NCBI RefSeq assembly: GCF_016863435.1
Contig: NZ_BOOW01000013.1
Coordinates: 144,452 to 208,451, forward strand
DNA: 64,000 nucleotides
Direction of reading: 5' to 3'
Source of the DNA: Sinosporangium siamense
GTDB lineage: Bacteria > Actinomycetota > Actinomycetes > Streptosporangiales > Streptosporangiaceae
Shown here: positions 43,494 to 52,909 of the stretch, in pieces
Position numbering within the stretch: position 1 is the first letter of the stretch
Layout of the letters: the number at the start of each line of letters is the position of its first letter
Notes under the pieces: model-generated
What the model was told of the DNA's origin: nothing
Databases searched by the model: none
The model's input: only the letters and a program-made list of their open reading frames with translations
Made by a program: the position numbers and the translations under genes

Positions 43494-44485
43494 GGGGTTT
43501 CCTCCAGCACGACGGGACAGCGGACACGGTGATCGGGCGCCCCGCCGGCGCCGATCCGCACGAGCTGCGGCATCGACTGTTCGCAGCCGGCCCGGGCGAG
43601 CAGGCAGCGGGGGTGGTAGGCGCAGCCCGGCGGCGGTTGTTCGAGGTCGGGCGGGAGGCCGGGGATGGGCCGCAGCCGCTCCCGCAACTCCTCGTCCATC
43701 CTCGGCATCGAGGCGAGGAGCGCCCGCGTGTAGGGATGCCGCGGGCGGTCGAAGAGGTCGGTGGTGGACGCCGTCTCCACGATGCGTCCGGCGTACATCA
43801 CGGCGATGCGGTCGGTGATGCCCGCCACCACGCCGAGGTCGTGACTGATCAGGATCAGCGCCATGCCGAGCTCGCGCCTGAGGCGGTCGATGAGACCCAG
43901 CACCTGGGCCTGAATCGTCACGTCGAGAGCCGTCGTCGGCTCGTCCGCGATCAGCACCTTGGGGTTCCTGCTGATCGCCATCGCGATCAGCACGCGCTGG
44001 CGCATGCCGCCCGACAACTCGTGCGGGTAGCTGCCGAGCCGCTGCCGCGCGCCGGGCAGGCCCACCAGATCGAGCAGTTCGGCGCACCGCTCCAGCGCGG
44101 CCCGCCGCCGCATCCCGTCGTAGCGCACGAGGGGTTCGGCCATCTGCGCGCCGATGGTCATGGCCGGGTTGAGCGCCGACAACGCGTCCTGCGAGACCAG
44201 CCCGATGCCGGAGCCCCGTACGGCACGCATCCGCTTGGCCGGGATCCCGGCGAGGTCGTCCCCGCCGAACCGGATGGCGCCCGAGATGTCCGCCACCGGG
44301 CTCGGGAGCAGCCGCAGCACGGCCAGCATGGTCTGGCTCTTGCCGCAGCCGGACTCGCCGACGATGCCGAGCGCCTCGCCCGGGGCCACCCGGAAAGAGA
44401 CGTCGTCGACCGTGCGGAACGGCCGGTCCCGGCCCGGATAGGCGACGCTGAGCCGCTCCACGTCAAGGAGTGCCTGTGAACTCAT
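43490..44485 (-). CDS. Opp/Dpp-type ABC importer ATPase (OppD/DppD-like)
   Basis: A 331-residue ATPase: Walker [22 protein letters not shown]-loop [20 protein letters not shown], signature [20 protein letters not shown], Walker [15 protein letters not shown] and H-switch [16 protein letters not shown]. The C-terminus has [20 protein letters not shown]. The ATG at 44485 has GAGAGGAC upstream. It pairs with the OppF-like ATPase to power the permeases. Confidence 0.93.
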   Translation of the reverse strand: MSSQALLDVERLSVAYPGRDRPFRTVDDVSFRVAPGEALGIVGESGCGKSQTMLAVLRLLPSPVADISGAIRFGGDDLAGIPAKRMRAVRGSGIGLVSQDALSALNPAMTIGAQMAEPLVRYDGMRRRAALERCAELLDLVGLPGARQRLGSYPHELSGGMRQRVLIAMAISRNPKVLIADEPTTALDVTIQAQVLGLIDRLRRELGMALILISHDLGVVAGITDRIAVMYAGRIVETASTTDLFDRPRHPYTRALLASMPRMDEELRERLRPIPGLPPDLEQPPPGCAYHPRCLLARAGCEQSMPQLVRIGAGGAPDHRVRCPVVLEETP

Positions 44486-44508
44486 GTTCGTCCTCTCGGC
44501 GAGCCCTG

Positions 44509-45456
44509 TCAGGCCAGTTTGATCTTGGGGTTGAAATAGGCCTGAAGCGTGTCGACCAGGAAGTTGATCAACACGAATCCGATCGCGATGAGCAGGATGC
44601 CGCCCTGGATCAGGGGGATGTCCCGGGTGGAGATCGCCTGGTAGAGCGCGAGCCCGATGCCGGGCCACGAGAACACCGTCTCGGTCAGCACGGCCCCGCT
44701 CAGCAGGAATCCGGCTTGCAGCCCGATCACCGTGACGACCGAGGGCAGCGCGTTCGGCAGCACATGCCGGACGACGACCCGCATCTCGCCGACACCCCGC
44801 GACCTGGCCGTACGGACGTAGTCGTTGCCGATCACCTCAAGCACGGCGGACCTCGTCATACGCGCGATGACCGCGAGCGACCACGCCGCGAGCGTGATCA
44901 CCGGCAGCACCATGTGCGCCACCACGTCGACGACTCCGCCGCCGCCGATGGAGGTCATGCCGGTCGCCGGCAGGAGCCGCAACCCCAGGGAGAACGTCAT
45001 GATCAGCACGAGGCCGAACCAGAAGGAGGGAATCGAGTTGAAGAACAACACGCCGACGGTCAGGCCCCGGTCGCGGACCGACCCGGGCTTCATCGCCGCC
45101 CACGTGCCGATCGCCACGCCGAGCAGGGCGGCGACGACGATGGCGGTCCCGGACAGCAGCACGGTGTTGGCGATCCGCTCGGCCAGGACCGACATGACCG
45201 GGCGTCCGAAGGAGAGGGACCGGCCGAGATCCCCGGTGAACAGGTTGCCGAGATAGGTGACGTACTGGGTGAGCACGGGCTCGTTGAGCCCCATCTCCTC
45301 CCGCAGCGCCTGCCTCTCCTGCTCCGAGGAACTCGGCCCGAGCAGTGCGGCGGCCTGATCACCGGGGATGATCTGGCCGAGGAGGAACGTCGCGAGTGTG
45401 ACCCCGAAGGCGACCGGGATCATCTGCAGGGCTCGCCGCACGGTGAAGGTCAGCAT
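44509..45456 (-). CDS. Opp/Dpp-type ABC permease (OppB/DppB-like)
   Basis: A 315-residue permease with six spans. It begins MLTFTVRRALQMIPVAFGVT, and the EAA-loop region reads DYVRTARSRGVGEMRVVVRH VLPNALPSVV. The start is the ATG at 45456 with GGAG 5 bases away; open sequence further upstream is out-of-context. It follows the OppC-like gene by 19 bases. Confidence 0.92.
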   Translation of the reverse strand: MLTFTVRRALQMIPVAFGVTLATFLLGQIIPGDQAAALLGPSSSEQERQALREEMGLNEPVLTQYVTYLGNLFTGDLGRSLSFGRPVMSVLAERIANTVLLSGTAIVVAALLGVAIGTWAAMKPGSVRDRGLTVGVLFFNSIPSFWFGLVLIMTFSLGLRLLPATGMTSIGGGGVVDVVAHMVLPVITLAAWSLAVIARMTRSAVLEVIGNDYVRTARSRGVGEMRVVVRHVLPNALPSVVTVIGLQAGFLLSGAVLTETVFSWPGIGLALYQAISTRDIPLIQGGILLIAIGFVLINFLVDTLQAYFNPKIKLA

Positions 45457-45475
45457 GGGGGCTCCGTAAACGAGG

Positions 45476-46366
45476 TCATGGGCGGGTCCGGCGGGCCCGG
45501 GGATCGAGCCGGTCGCGCACGCCGTCGCCGAGGAGGTTGAAACCGACGGCGAGCACGACGATGGCGAGCCCGGGGATCGTCGCCACATGCGGTGCGGTCA
45601 GCAGGAGGGAACGGCCGCCGCTGAGCATCTGGCCCCAGTCGGGTGTGGGAGGCTGCGCGCCGAGGCCGAGGAAGGCCAGGCTTGAGCTGAGGATGACGTT
45701 CCGCCCGGTCTGGAGGGTGGCGAAGACGATCGTGCTGCCCAGCAGGTTGGGAGTGACGTGCCGGAAGGCCACACGCGAGTGACTGAATCCCAGGGCACGC
45801 GCGGCCTCGACGTATTGCTCCTGCTTGAGCCCGAGAACGGCGCCCCGGACGATTCTTCCGAACTCCGGCACCGTCACGACCACCATCGCGATGATCATCG
45901 AGGTGAGGCCGGGGCCCAGCGCCACACCGATGCCGAGCGCGAACAGGATGCCGGGGAAGGAGAACATCACATCGAAGACCCGCATGAGCACGCTGTCCAC
46001 CCAGCCGCCCACATAGCCCGCGAGCAGTCCGAGACAGCCGCCGACCAGCAGCGCGAACAGCGTCGGCACGACGGCGACCAGCAAGGCCAGGCGGGTGCCG
46101 TGCAGCAGCCTGCTCAGGATGTCGCGCCCCACCTCGTCGGTGCCGAGGATGTGGCCGGGGCTGAAGATCCCGAGCCCAAGCGCGGAGGTGTCCGTGCGAA
46201 GGGGATCGTACGGCGCGAGCCACGGAGCCAGCAGCGCCAGCAGGACGCTGCCCAGCACGATGGCCGCACCGATGTTTAACGTGGCGTTGCCGTTCGTCAG
46301 CCGGGGCAGGCGGAGTCTCCGCGCCGGGGAGACGCTCTGCGGTCCGAGAGCGGTCGGTGAATCCAT
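45476..46366 (-). CDS. Opp/Dpp-type ABC permease (OppC/DppC-like)
   Basis: A 296-residue permease. The cytosolic N-terminus precedes a first span (AAIVLGSVLLALLAPWLAPY), and the OppC block HILGTDEVGRDILSRLLHGT is clear. The EAA loop reads YVEAARALGFSHSRVAFRHV TPN. The ATG at 46366 has GGGAGAGG upstream and is preferred over 46384. It follows the binding protein by 14 bases. Confidence 0.92.
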   Translation of the reverse strand: MDSPTALGPQSVSPARRLRLPRLTNGNATLNIGAAIVLGSVLLALLAPWLAPYDPLRTDTSALGLGIFSPGHILGTDEVGRDILSRLLHGTRLALLVAVVPTLFALLVGGCLGLLAGYVGGWVDSVLMRVFDVMFSFPGILFALGIGVALGPGLTSMIIAMVVVTVPEFGRIVRGAVLGLKQEQYVEAARALGFSHSRVAFRHVTPNLLGSTIVFATLQTGRNVILSSSLAFLGLGAQPPTPDWGQMLSGGRSLLLTAPHVATIPGLAIVVLAVGFNLLGDGVRDRLDPRARRTRP

Positions 46367-46380
46367 GGTCGTCCTCTCCC

Positions 46381-48018
46381 TCACCGGCGGCCGAGGGTGG
46401 TGTAGTCGATGTAGACCGATGTGGCGGGGACCACGCCGGTCACCTCACGGTTGAGCAGGCGGGGCAGCCTGTCCTGGTAGAGGAAGACCCAGGGGGCGTC
46501 GCCGGCGATCAGGTCACCGGCCCGCCGATAGAGCGAGAAGCGCTCGGCGTCGTCGCGCTCGCCTCTGGCCTGGTCGAACAGGGCGTCGACCCGCCCGTTC
46601 CGATACCAGCCCCGGTTCACGCCCCCGGGGGGCACGAGTTTGCCGCTGAACATGCGCTCCAGGAAGTCCGCCGAGGCGGCACCCGTCGTCCAGCCGTTGA
46701 ACGACCCGTGCACACCGTCGGGGTAACCCGGCCCCTCCTGAGCCAGCAGGGAGGCGAACTCCATGTATTGCACGTCGAGTTCGACGCCGATCGCCTTGAG
46801 GTCCTGCTGGATCAGCGACATGATCTCCGTGGCCTGGGTGAAGCCGGGGCCGCTGTTCGGCGACAGCACCCGCAGGCGGACAGGAGTCGCCACGCCGCTC
46901 TCGGCGAGAAGCCTTCGTGCTTTGCCGGGATCGTGGCTGTAGCCGGCGCCCTGTCGCGTGCTCGCGTCGTAGGCCTCGTTGCCCTTGGGGATCGGGTGCG
47001 TCGACGGCGCGGCCTGCCCGCCGGTCAGCCGGGCGATGGCCGCACGGTCGATCGCGTAGTTGAGGGCCTGCCGGAACTCGGGGCGACTCGTCGGGGCGAT
47101 CCGCGTGTTGAGCCGGATGAAATACTGATTCGCCGGATCGGGGTACTGCACAGCCATGATGTCGTTGTGCTGGAACTGCTTGACCTGTTGAGCACCCGCG
47201 CTGAGGATCGCGTCGACCTCGCCGGTCTGCGCGGCGATGGCGAGGGTCGTCGGGTCGGTCACCGCCTCGATGATGATTTTCGCGGCACGCGGCTTGCCAC
47301 CCCAGAACTTGGGGTTGGGCCGCAGGTCGAGGCGTTTGCCCTGCTCGAAGCTTTGTACGGAGAAAGAGCCGGTGCCGACGGGCTTGAGGCCGATCTCGTC
47401 GCCGCCGATCTGCTTGAGCGCGGCCGGGCTGATGATCGACATCCGCCGGTCGGTGAGCAGGCGCGGCATGGCCGCGTAGGGTTCCTTCAGCTTGAGGACC
47501 ACGGTCGAGGCGTCGGGGGTGCTCACCGTGTCGATCCAGCGGGTCAGGAAGGACATGTTGCCGGCCGCCGTCTTGTCGTAGACGGGGGAGGACTTGTCCA
47601 TGATGCGGGCGAAGTTGACCTTGACCGCATCCGCGTCGAACGCGGTCCCGTCGGCGAAGAGGACTCCCGGGCGCAAGGTGAACGTGTGCGTCCGGGCGTC
47701 CGCCGACGTCGTCCACGACTGCGCCAGCCCGGGCACGAGCGCGGGGGCGCGGTCGGAGGTCTTGCTCAGGTCCTCGCGCACCAGCGGGTCGTAGAGCGCG
47801 TCGATCAGGCGCAGACCGACGGTGCCGTTGAGCCGGTGCGGATCGAGTGGCGGAATCTCGCCCTCCGACCCGATCACGACCGTGCCGGCGTCGCGCCCGA
47901 GCGCCGTCCCGCCCGCGCACCCCGTCAACGCGAGGCCCGCCGCGAGGAGAATGATCGCTGCCGTAAACGAATGTCGGGGCCGTCCGCGTGAGCGCACCGA
48001 TGGGGGGAGCAACTCCAT
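46381..48018 (-). CDS. ABC importer substrate-binding lipoprotein (SBP_bac_5, peptide/nickel family)
   Basis: A 545-residue protein. The signal sequence ends in a lipobox, ALTGC, at about residue 35, so it is tethered outside the membrane. The SBP_bac_5 fold is shown by LIDALYDPLVREDL, ARTHTFTLRPGVLFADGTAF, PVGTGSFSVQSFEQGKRLDL and RQALNYAIDRAAIA. The family binds peptides, but also opines, nickel, glutathione and sugars. The ligand is presumably the substrate of the neighbouring catabolic enzymes. The ATG at 48018 has AAAGG 9 bases upstream. Confidence 0.92.
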   Translation of the reverse strand: MELLPPSVRSRGRPRHSFTAAIILLAAGLALTGCAGGTALGRDAGTVVIGSEGEIPPLDPHRLNGTVGLRLIDALYDPLVREDLSKTSDRAPALVPGLAQSWTTSADARTHTFTLRPGVLFADGTAFDADAVKVNFARIMDKSSPVYDKTAAGNMSFLTRWIDTVSTPDASTVVLKLKEPYAAMPRLLTDRRMSIISPAALKQIGGDEIGLKPVGTGSFSVQSFEQGKRLDLRPNPKFWGGKPRAAKIIIEAVTDPTTLAIAAQTGEVDAILSAGAQQVKQFQHNDIMAVQYPDPANQYFIRLNTRIAPTSRPEFRQALNYAIDRAAIARLTGGQAAPSTHPIPKGNEAYDASTRQGAGYSHDPGKARRLLAESGVATPVRLRVLSPNSGPGFTQATEIMSLIQQDLKAIGVELDVQYMEFASLLAQEGPGYPDGVHGSFNGWTTGAASADFLERMFSGKLVPPGGVNRGWYRNGRVDALFDQARGERDDAERFSLYRRAGDLIAGDAPWVFLYQDRLPRLLNREVTGVVPATSVYIDYTTLGRR

Positions 48019-48232
48019 GTTCACTGCCTTTGCTTACTCGTGCCACCGCTGTGCCGTGAGCGGCTGGACTGCGGGGGCACGTCGGGGGTGGGGGCGGGGC
48101 GCTGTCGTCGGCGCCGATCGGCTTTCCCCCGGGGACGCGCGGTCTGTGTCCGGGGGGGGCTCGTCGTGAGGGAGGAGGGGGTCGCGGCGTCCGCTGGGCC
48201 CGGGCCGGGGGGTGAGGGCACCGGGCGGAGGA

Positions 48233-48952
48233 CTAGATGCTGCCGAGTTTCCCGAGCGTGGGAATCTTGTCGCGCAGGCCGAGGTAGCGCAGGGCCCGCC
48301 ACAGGCTCGCCTGGTTGCTCGTGACCACGGGGACACCGGTGTCCATCTCGAGGTACGGCAGGATTTCGAAGGTCCGGTAGGTGCCGCAGGAGATCAGGAT
48401 GGCGTCGGCGTCCGGGGCCGCCTTGAGCACGCGCTTGCCCAGGCGGTAGGCGCTGTCGGCGTCGTGCACGCTCGCCTCGTAGGGGTCGGTGATCTGCAGT
48501 CCCTCGATCGCGGCCACCGGGATGCCGACCGCCTCAAGGTAGGCGCGCAGCGCCTCGTTGACCTCGTCGCTGTAGATCGTGCCGATGGCCACCGAGGTCG
48601 CACCAAGCGCGCGGAGCGCGTCCACCGTGGCCTGCTGCATCGTGATCGCGGGGATGCCGGTGACGGCGGTGATCTCGTCGGTCACCTTCTCGTCGGTGCC
48701 GGGTCCCGGGATGAACGTGCCGGGCGCGCCGCACTGGACGATGAGATCCACCTTGGCCGTGGCGAGCTGTCTCGCCGCCTCGGTGACCTGGCTCATCATG
48801 ACTTTGAGGCCCTCGGCGTCCACCCGGGGGACGATCGTCCGCGCGTCTGCGAAGGCGACGCCGGGAGGGGCTGCCTCTCGCCACTCCTCGGCACCTTCGA
48901 TCGCCGTCGCGGGCCTGATCTGTCCGATCCGCGCTCGCCAGCCCATCAACAT
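48233..48952 (-). CDS. Asp/Glu racemase superfamily enzyme (maleate isomerase/arylmalonate decarboxylase-like)
   Basis: A 239-residue protein beginning MLMGWRARIGQIRPATAIEG. Two Cys in the expected places, VDLIVQCGAPGTFIPG and ADAILISCGTYRTFEIL, form the paired active-site cysteines of the superfamily. ARTIVPRVDAEGLKVM and EGLQITDPYEASVHD are also family-like. The best match is the maleate cis-trans isomerase/AMDase branch rather than true amino acid racemases. It is the first gene of the leftward importer run, 214 bases from the binding protein. The shared IclR-type motif lies about 173 bases upstream. Confidence 0.85.
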   Translation of the reverse strand: MLMGWRARIGQIRPATAIEGAEEWREAAPPGVAFADARTIVPRVDAEGLKVMMSQVTEAARQLATAKVDLIVQCGAPGTFIPGPGTDEKVTDEITAVTGIPAITMQQATVDALRALGATSVAIGTIYSDEVNEALRAYLEAVGIPVAAIEGLQITDPYEASVHDADSAYRLGKRVLKAAPDADAILISCGTYRTFEILPYLEMDTGVPVVTSNQASLWRALRYLGLRDKIPTLGKLGSI

Positions 48953-49124
48953 GACTTTGCCTCCTGAGGAAGTGGGGATATGGAACGTTCCACGGCGTTC
49001 GACTCAGCCCGTGGACGCTTCCAGCCGTCTCCGCCGTGCCTGCGGCCGGCCACCGCCCGATGTCGTGGCTTTCGGCGGGCAGCGGCGCTTGCCGCCCCGG
49101 GGCGGGACAGCAGACCAGATTGTT

Positions 49125-49138
49125 TGGGACAATGTACC
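49125..49138 (-). promoter_or_regulatory. Putative IclR operator C (racemase/importer operon)
   Basis: TGGGACAATGTACC on the + strand is GGTACATTGTCCCA on the - strand. It matches sites A and B at 12-13 of 14 positions and is oriented with the leftward operon. Confidence 0.65.
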
Positions 49139-49261
49139 GAAGTGGAATTTGGGGGTCAATGGCCAGGTTAGAACGCCGGCGTCGGTGCTCCGGCGTACTG
49201 GCTCACGCCGCTTCGCCGTATTGCGCTCACACCGCGGGCTCACCGCGCTTACGCACGCCGA

Positions 49262-49292
49262 CGGCCCGGCACCATTCCGCGGTGCCGGGCCG
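49262..49292 (-). terminator. Terminator hairpin after iclR
   Basis: CGGCCCGGCACC (49262-49273) and GGTGCCGGGCCG (49281-49292) form a perfect 12-bp stem with a 7-base loop, 16 bases from the iclR stop. Confidence 0.75.
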
Positions 49293-49308
49293 CCGGGGCG
49301 ATCGTGGG

Positions 49309-50118
49309 TCAGCCTTGCCGCCAGCGGATCGCGATCTGATGGGCGCCCTCGCGCAGCGAGGGAAGCAGCTCGGCGACCCGCTCGTCCGTCAGCCGCACCG
49401 CGGGCCCGTAGATGCTGAGGGCCGCGACCGTCCCGCCCCGCACGCCGACGGGAACCGCGACGCCGCAGGCCCCCTCGATCCACTCGCCCCTGCTCACCGC
49501 ATATCCGGCCGTCCGCGCCTCGGCCACCCGCCGCGTGAGCGTGTCGCCCTCCTCCGATTCAGCGGTGACGCGCTCCAGACCCCCTTCGTCCAGGAGAGCC
49601 AGCAGGGCCCGCCCCGTCGCGCCCTGCAACGGGGAGTAGGGCCGGCCCACGCCGGTGATGAGCCGCAGCGGCTGGGTGCTCTCCGCCTCGTAGACGGTGA
49701 CCCGCCGATCGCCCACCAGGGTCGACACGCACGCCGTCTCCCCCGTCGTGGCCGCGATCGACTGGGCGATCTCCCGTGAGGCGCTCACCAGATCGCTGTT
49801 GGCCGCGTATTTCCACGCCAGTGTCAGAGCCGCCGGGCCGATCTCGTAGCGGCGGCTCTCCTCGTCGAAGACCGCGAGACCGACACGCTCCAAGGACGTG
49901 AGGATGCGCTGGGTGGAGCTCTTACTGATCATGAGGTCGCGGCTCAGCTCCCGCACACCCCTGGGGCGGTCCGCCTCGGCGATCGCGTGGAGCACCATGA
50001 GAGCGTGGTCGACGATCTGCACGGTCGTCCCGGGCGCGGCGGCCACCCGCTCACCGTCGGCTCCCACCTCAGGGGCACCGGCGACCTGCCGCAGCGGGGA
50101 CACGGACTCACTCACCAT
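49309..50118 (-). CDS. IclR-family transcriptional regulator
   Basis: A 269-residue regulator. The winged HTH reads ALMVLHAIAEADRPRGVREL SRDLMISKSSTQRILTSLE. The IclR effector domain includes YEAESTQPLRLITGVGRPYS, PLQGATGRALLALLD and YAVSRGEWIEGACGVAVPV. IclR proteins usually sense a catabolic intermediate and control the adjacent pathway. It lies at the end of the 37.8-50.1 kb cluster and is the best candidate to bind the three GGKACATTGTCCCA sites. Its own operator may be the 50205 dyad. Confidence 0.9.
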   Translation of the reverse strand: MVSESVSPLRQVAGAPEVGADGERVAAAPGTTVQIVDHALMVLHAIAEADRPRGVRELSRDLMISKSSTQRILTSLERVGLAVFDEESRRYEIGPAALTLAWKYAANSDLVSASREIAQSIAATTGETACVSTLVGDRRVTVYEAESTQPLRLITGVGRPYSPLQGATGRALLALLDEGGLERVTAESEEGDTLTRRVAEARTAGYAVSRGEWIEGACGVAVPVGVRGGTVAALSIYGPAVRLTDERVAELLPSLREGAHQIAIRWRQG

Positions 50119-50204
50119 CGCGGAACTCGGCTTTCTCGCACAGGATTGCTCGGAACCATCACCTCGCGCGACACCATCGCAGGCATGCGGGCGGTGGATA
50201 GTTG

Positions 50205-50222
50205 TGCACTCTAGTCAGTGCA
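50205..50222 (-). promoter_or_regulatory. Dyad upstream of iclR
   Basis: TGCACT (50205-50210) and AGTGCA (50217-50222) are perfect arms with a 6-base centre, about 90 bases upstream of the iclR start. It may be an autoregulatory operator; it does not match the shared 14-mer. Confidence 0.4.
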
Positions 50223-50338
50223 AGCGTCCAAGGCGCCACGGCACGTTGATCGACATGCGCGGCGAACGCTCATATGGTCCACCGTACCGGCACGCCGCTC
50301 TGTTGATTTTCGCGAGTTCCGCCGGAACGTAACGGGTG

Positions 50339-52057
50339 TTACGTGCCTGGCGAGTGCCGCTCCCCGGGAGACAGTGGGATGCGCCACACGAGCCGGGTGC
50401 CGCCGGGGTCGCGTCTGGCCGCGGTGAAGGTGCCGCCCAGATCCTCGGCTCGTTCCCGCATGTTGCGCAGGCCGCTTCTGTGGCCTCCGGCGGGGAGCCC
50501 CACGCCGTCGTCCTCCACCTGGAGCAGCAGCTCCTCTCCGGCCTCCGCCAGGATGTCCACCCGCTTTGCGCGGGCGTGCCGTACGACATTGGACAGGGCC
50601 TCGCGGAGCACGGCCAGCAGCTGGTCGCCGATGTCGGCGGGGACGGTGGTGTCGATGGCGCCTTCCATGCGGACGCCGGGCATGAACCCGAGATGGCCGC
50701 GGGCGGACTCGACGAGCTCCATGATCTGGGCGCGCAACCCGGGGGCGGTGTCGTGGGCGGGGGTCTGCAGGGCGAAGATGGTCGACCTGATCTGCCGGAT
50801 GGTCTCGTCCAGCTCGTCCACGGCGTGCTGGAGGCGGGCGGATCCCGTGGGGTCGTCCACCAGGCGCACGGTGCTCATCAGCGTCATGGCCACCGCGAAC
50901 AACCGCTGGATCACCAGGTCGTGCAGATCCTTCGCGATCCGGTCGCGGTCCTCCAGCAGATGCAGGCGCTCGGCGTCCTTGCGGACCTCGGCCAGCTCCA
51001 GGGCGACGCCCGCCTGGCCGGCGAGGGTCTGCACCATGCGGCGGTCGGATTCGCCGAACGGCTGCCGCCCGGCGAGTTTGAAGAGGCCCAGCACACCCTG
51101 CACCTGCCGCCCGGCGGTGAGGGGCACGCCGAGGGCCGGTCCCAGCGAGAGGCCGCCCAGCAGGGCCGAGTCGGGTTCGCGGACGTTGATGTCGTCGGTC
51201 GTCTGGGTATGCCCGGTGCGCAGCGCGTCGCCGGCCAGGGTGCCCTCGATCGGGCCCTCACGGCCGCGCAGTGAGTCGTCGCCGAAGCCGTCGGCGATCT
51301 CCACCCGGAGGTTCTCGCCCCGGGGGAAACCGATGGTGACGGTGTCGGCGTCGGTCATCTCACGGGTGCGCCTGGCCATGACGGCCAGCACGTGCCGGAC
51401 GTCGGTCCCCGACAGGAGGCCGGTGGTCAGCTCGGCGGAGATCTGGAGCCACGTTTCGCGGCGGCGGGTCTCCTCGTAGAGGCGGGCGTTCTCGATGGCG
51501 ACGCCGGCGGCGGTGGCGAGGGCGGAGACGATGGCCTCGTCCTCCTCCTCGAAGATCCCGCCCCCGATCTTCTCGGTGAGATAGAGGTTGCCGAAAACCT
51601 CGTCGCGCACCCGGATCGGCACGCCCAGGAAGGTGCGCATCGGCGGATGACCGGGCGGGAAGCCGTAGGACTCGGGGTGGTCGGCGATGTCCGGCAGCCG
51701 CAGCGGCTGAGGGTTCTTGATCAGCAACCCCAGCAGTCCCTTGCCGTGGGGCCAGTGCTCGATCTCGGCGATCTCCTCCTCGGTGATGCCCACCGGGATG
51801 AACTGCATGAGCGTGTTCCCGTCGCCGATCACCCCCAGCGCGCCGTATCGCGCGTCCACCAGCTTCACGGCGGCCTCCACCATGCGCCGCAACACGGTCT
51901 CCAGATCGAGGTCGCTGCCGACGGAGACCACGGCTTCCAAGAGGGAGTGCACCCGGTCGCGGGTCGCGAGCACGTCCTCCAGACGGGTCTGCAACTCCGC
52001 GAGAAGCTCGTCCAACCGCATATGCGGGAGAAGCGAGCGGAGATCCCCTTCCGCCAT
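50339..52057 (-). CDS. devS: DevS/DosS-type GAF sensor histidine kinase
   Basis: A 572-residue cytosolic kinase. Two GAF domains (about 38-190 and 210-365) precede a HisKA_3 domain (DRIAKDLHDLVIQRLFAVAM) and an ATPase domain (REALSNVVRHARAKRVDI, VEDDGVGLPAGGHRSGLRNM). The first GAF contains HPESYGFPPGHPPMRTFLGV and VRDEVFGNLYLTEKIGGG, wording close to mycobacterial DevS. His137 in GHPPMR is a candidate haem ligand; this alignment is from memory. The ATG at 52057 has AAGGG 9 bases away. It is the likely partner of DevR at 36590, although 13 kb apart. Confidence 0.88.
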   Translation of the reverse strand: MAEGDLRSLLPHMRLDELLAELQTRLEDVLATRDRVHSLLEAVVSVGSDLDLETVLRRMVEAAVKLVDARYGALGVIGDGNTLMQFIPVGITEEEIAEIEHWPHGKGLLGLLIKNPQPLRLPDIADHPESYGFPPGHPPMRTFLGVPIRVRDEVFGNLYLTEKIGGGIFEEEDEAIVSALATAAGVAIENARLYEETRRRETWLQISAELTTGLLSGTDVRHVLAVMARRTREMTDADTVTIGFPRGENLRVEIADGFGDDSLRGREGPIEGTLAGDALRTGHTQTTDDINVREPDSALLGGLSLGPALGVPLTAGRQVQGVLGLFKLAGRQPFGESDRRMVQTLAGQAGVALELAEVRKDAERLHLLEDRDRIAKDLHDLVIQRLFAVAMTLMSTVRLVDDPTGSARLQHAVDELDETIRQIRSTIFALQTPAHDTAPGLRAQIMELVESARGHLGFMPGVRMEGAIDTTVPADIGDQLLAVLREALSNVVRHARAKRVDILAEAGEELLLQVEDDGVGLPAGGHRSGLRNMRERAEDLGGTFTAARRDPGGTRLVWRIPLSPGERHSPGT

Positions 52058-52267
52058 GATCACATGCCCTTCTCACCCTGACTGTGGCAACAATCCTCCC
52101 ATTCCTCATCCTTGCCCAGGAAACACGCCTGGGCGGGCATGATCGCCCTCCCGAACCCCCTGCAGCCGCCCGTCTCAGGCGAGCTCACGGCCACCGGCCT
52201 CGTCGTCTCGGAGCCGGAGGACGGAGGGGAGACGGCAAAGGTTGCTGAAAACCTGGTTGACAACGCC

Positions 52268-52299
52268 GAAGCCCGCCCCCTGGGTGTGGGGCGGGCTTC
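52268..52299 (-). terminator. Terminator hairpin after doxX
   Basis: GAAGCCCGCCCC (52268-52279) and GGGGCGGGCTTC (52288-52299) form a perfect 12-bp stem with an 8-base loop, 19 bases beyond the stop at 52319. Confidence 0.8.
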
Positions 52300-52318
52300 G
52301 GGGTAGGGGACACGGACC

Positions 52319-52909
52319 TTACTTCAGGTACGGCATGCGCCGTACGAGCCGGGTGTTTCCCCACCAGCGGCCGATGCCGAGCGTGTCACCGGCGTTGGCG
52401 AAGGCGAGACCGGCGAGCAGGACGGCGTAGATCAGGTGGTCGTCCATGAAGGGGTTGGTGGTCAGCGGGAGCGCGGCCGCCCACATGAGGAGCAACATCA
52501 GACCTCCCGCCACGGCGGCGATCCGCAGTCCTGCGCCGAGGATCAGCGCTCCGCCGACCCCGAGCAACCCGAGCATGAACAGCCAGTCCACCCACGCCTG
52601 CCCGGCCAGGCCGTTGAAGGCGGTCCCGAATGTGCCGTCTGCTCCAGTGAGGAACCCCATGGTGGGGCTGCCTCCCGCAAGCCACGCCTTGGCCGGCGCT
52701 GTGGCGAACCCGAGGCCGAAGGTCTTGTCCAGGAAGGCCCAGAGGAAGATCCAGCCAAGGGCGAGCCGGGCGACCGCCCAGGTGTAGTCGGCGGCGCTGT
52801 GACGCGCCCGCGTGGGCGCCTCGTTGTGGCGGTTGGGCGTGCGGGGTGCCGGCACGTGGGTCGTCACGGGCTTGGCGAGCCGCCGCCGGTAGTCGTCCCT
52901 GCTGGCCAT
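52319..52909 (-). CDS. DoxX-family membrane protein
   Basis: A 196-residue protein. A basic, Pro-rich N-terminus of about 40 residues precedes four membrane spans (ARLALGWIFLWAFLDKTFGL, WLFMLGLLGVGGALILGAGL, VAGGLMLLLMWAAAL, HLIYAVLLAGLAFAN). WAFLDKTFGLGFAT then WLAGGSP and GWG-type residues match the TQO-small-subunit/DoxD-like group. It may pass electrons to the quinone pool. A DevR-like box lies about 113 bases upstream, so it probably belongs to the hypoxia regulon. Confidence 0.85.
   Translation of the reverse strand: MASRDDYRRRLAKPVTTHVPAPRTPNRHNEAPTRARHSAADYTWAVARLALGWIFLWAFLDKTFGLGFATAPAKAWLAGGSPTMGFLTGADGTFGTAFNGLAGQAWVDWLFMLGLLGVGGALILGAGLRIAAVAGGLMLLLMWAAALPLTTNPFMDDHLIYAVLLAGLAFANAGDTLGIGRWWGNTRLVRRMPYLK

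Larger units (their letters stand above)
48953..49308. other. Control region between racemase-like gene and iclR
   Basis: 356 bases without a gene. It contains the third copy of the cluster operator (49125-49138) and, near iclR, the iclR terminator hairpin. The rest shows no gene. Confidence 0.6.
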
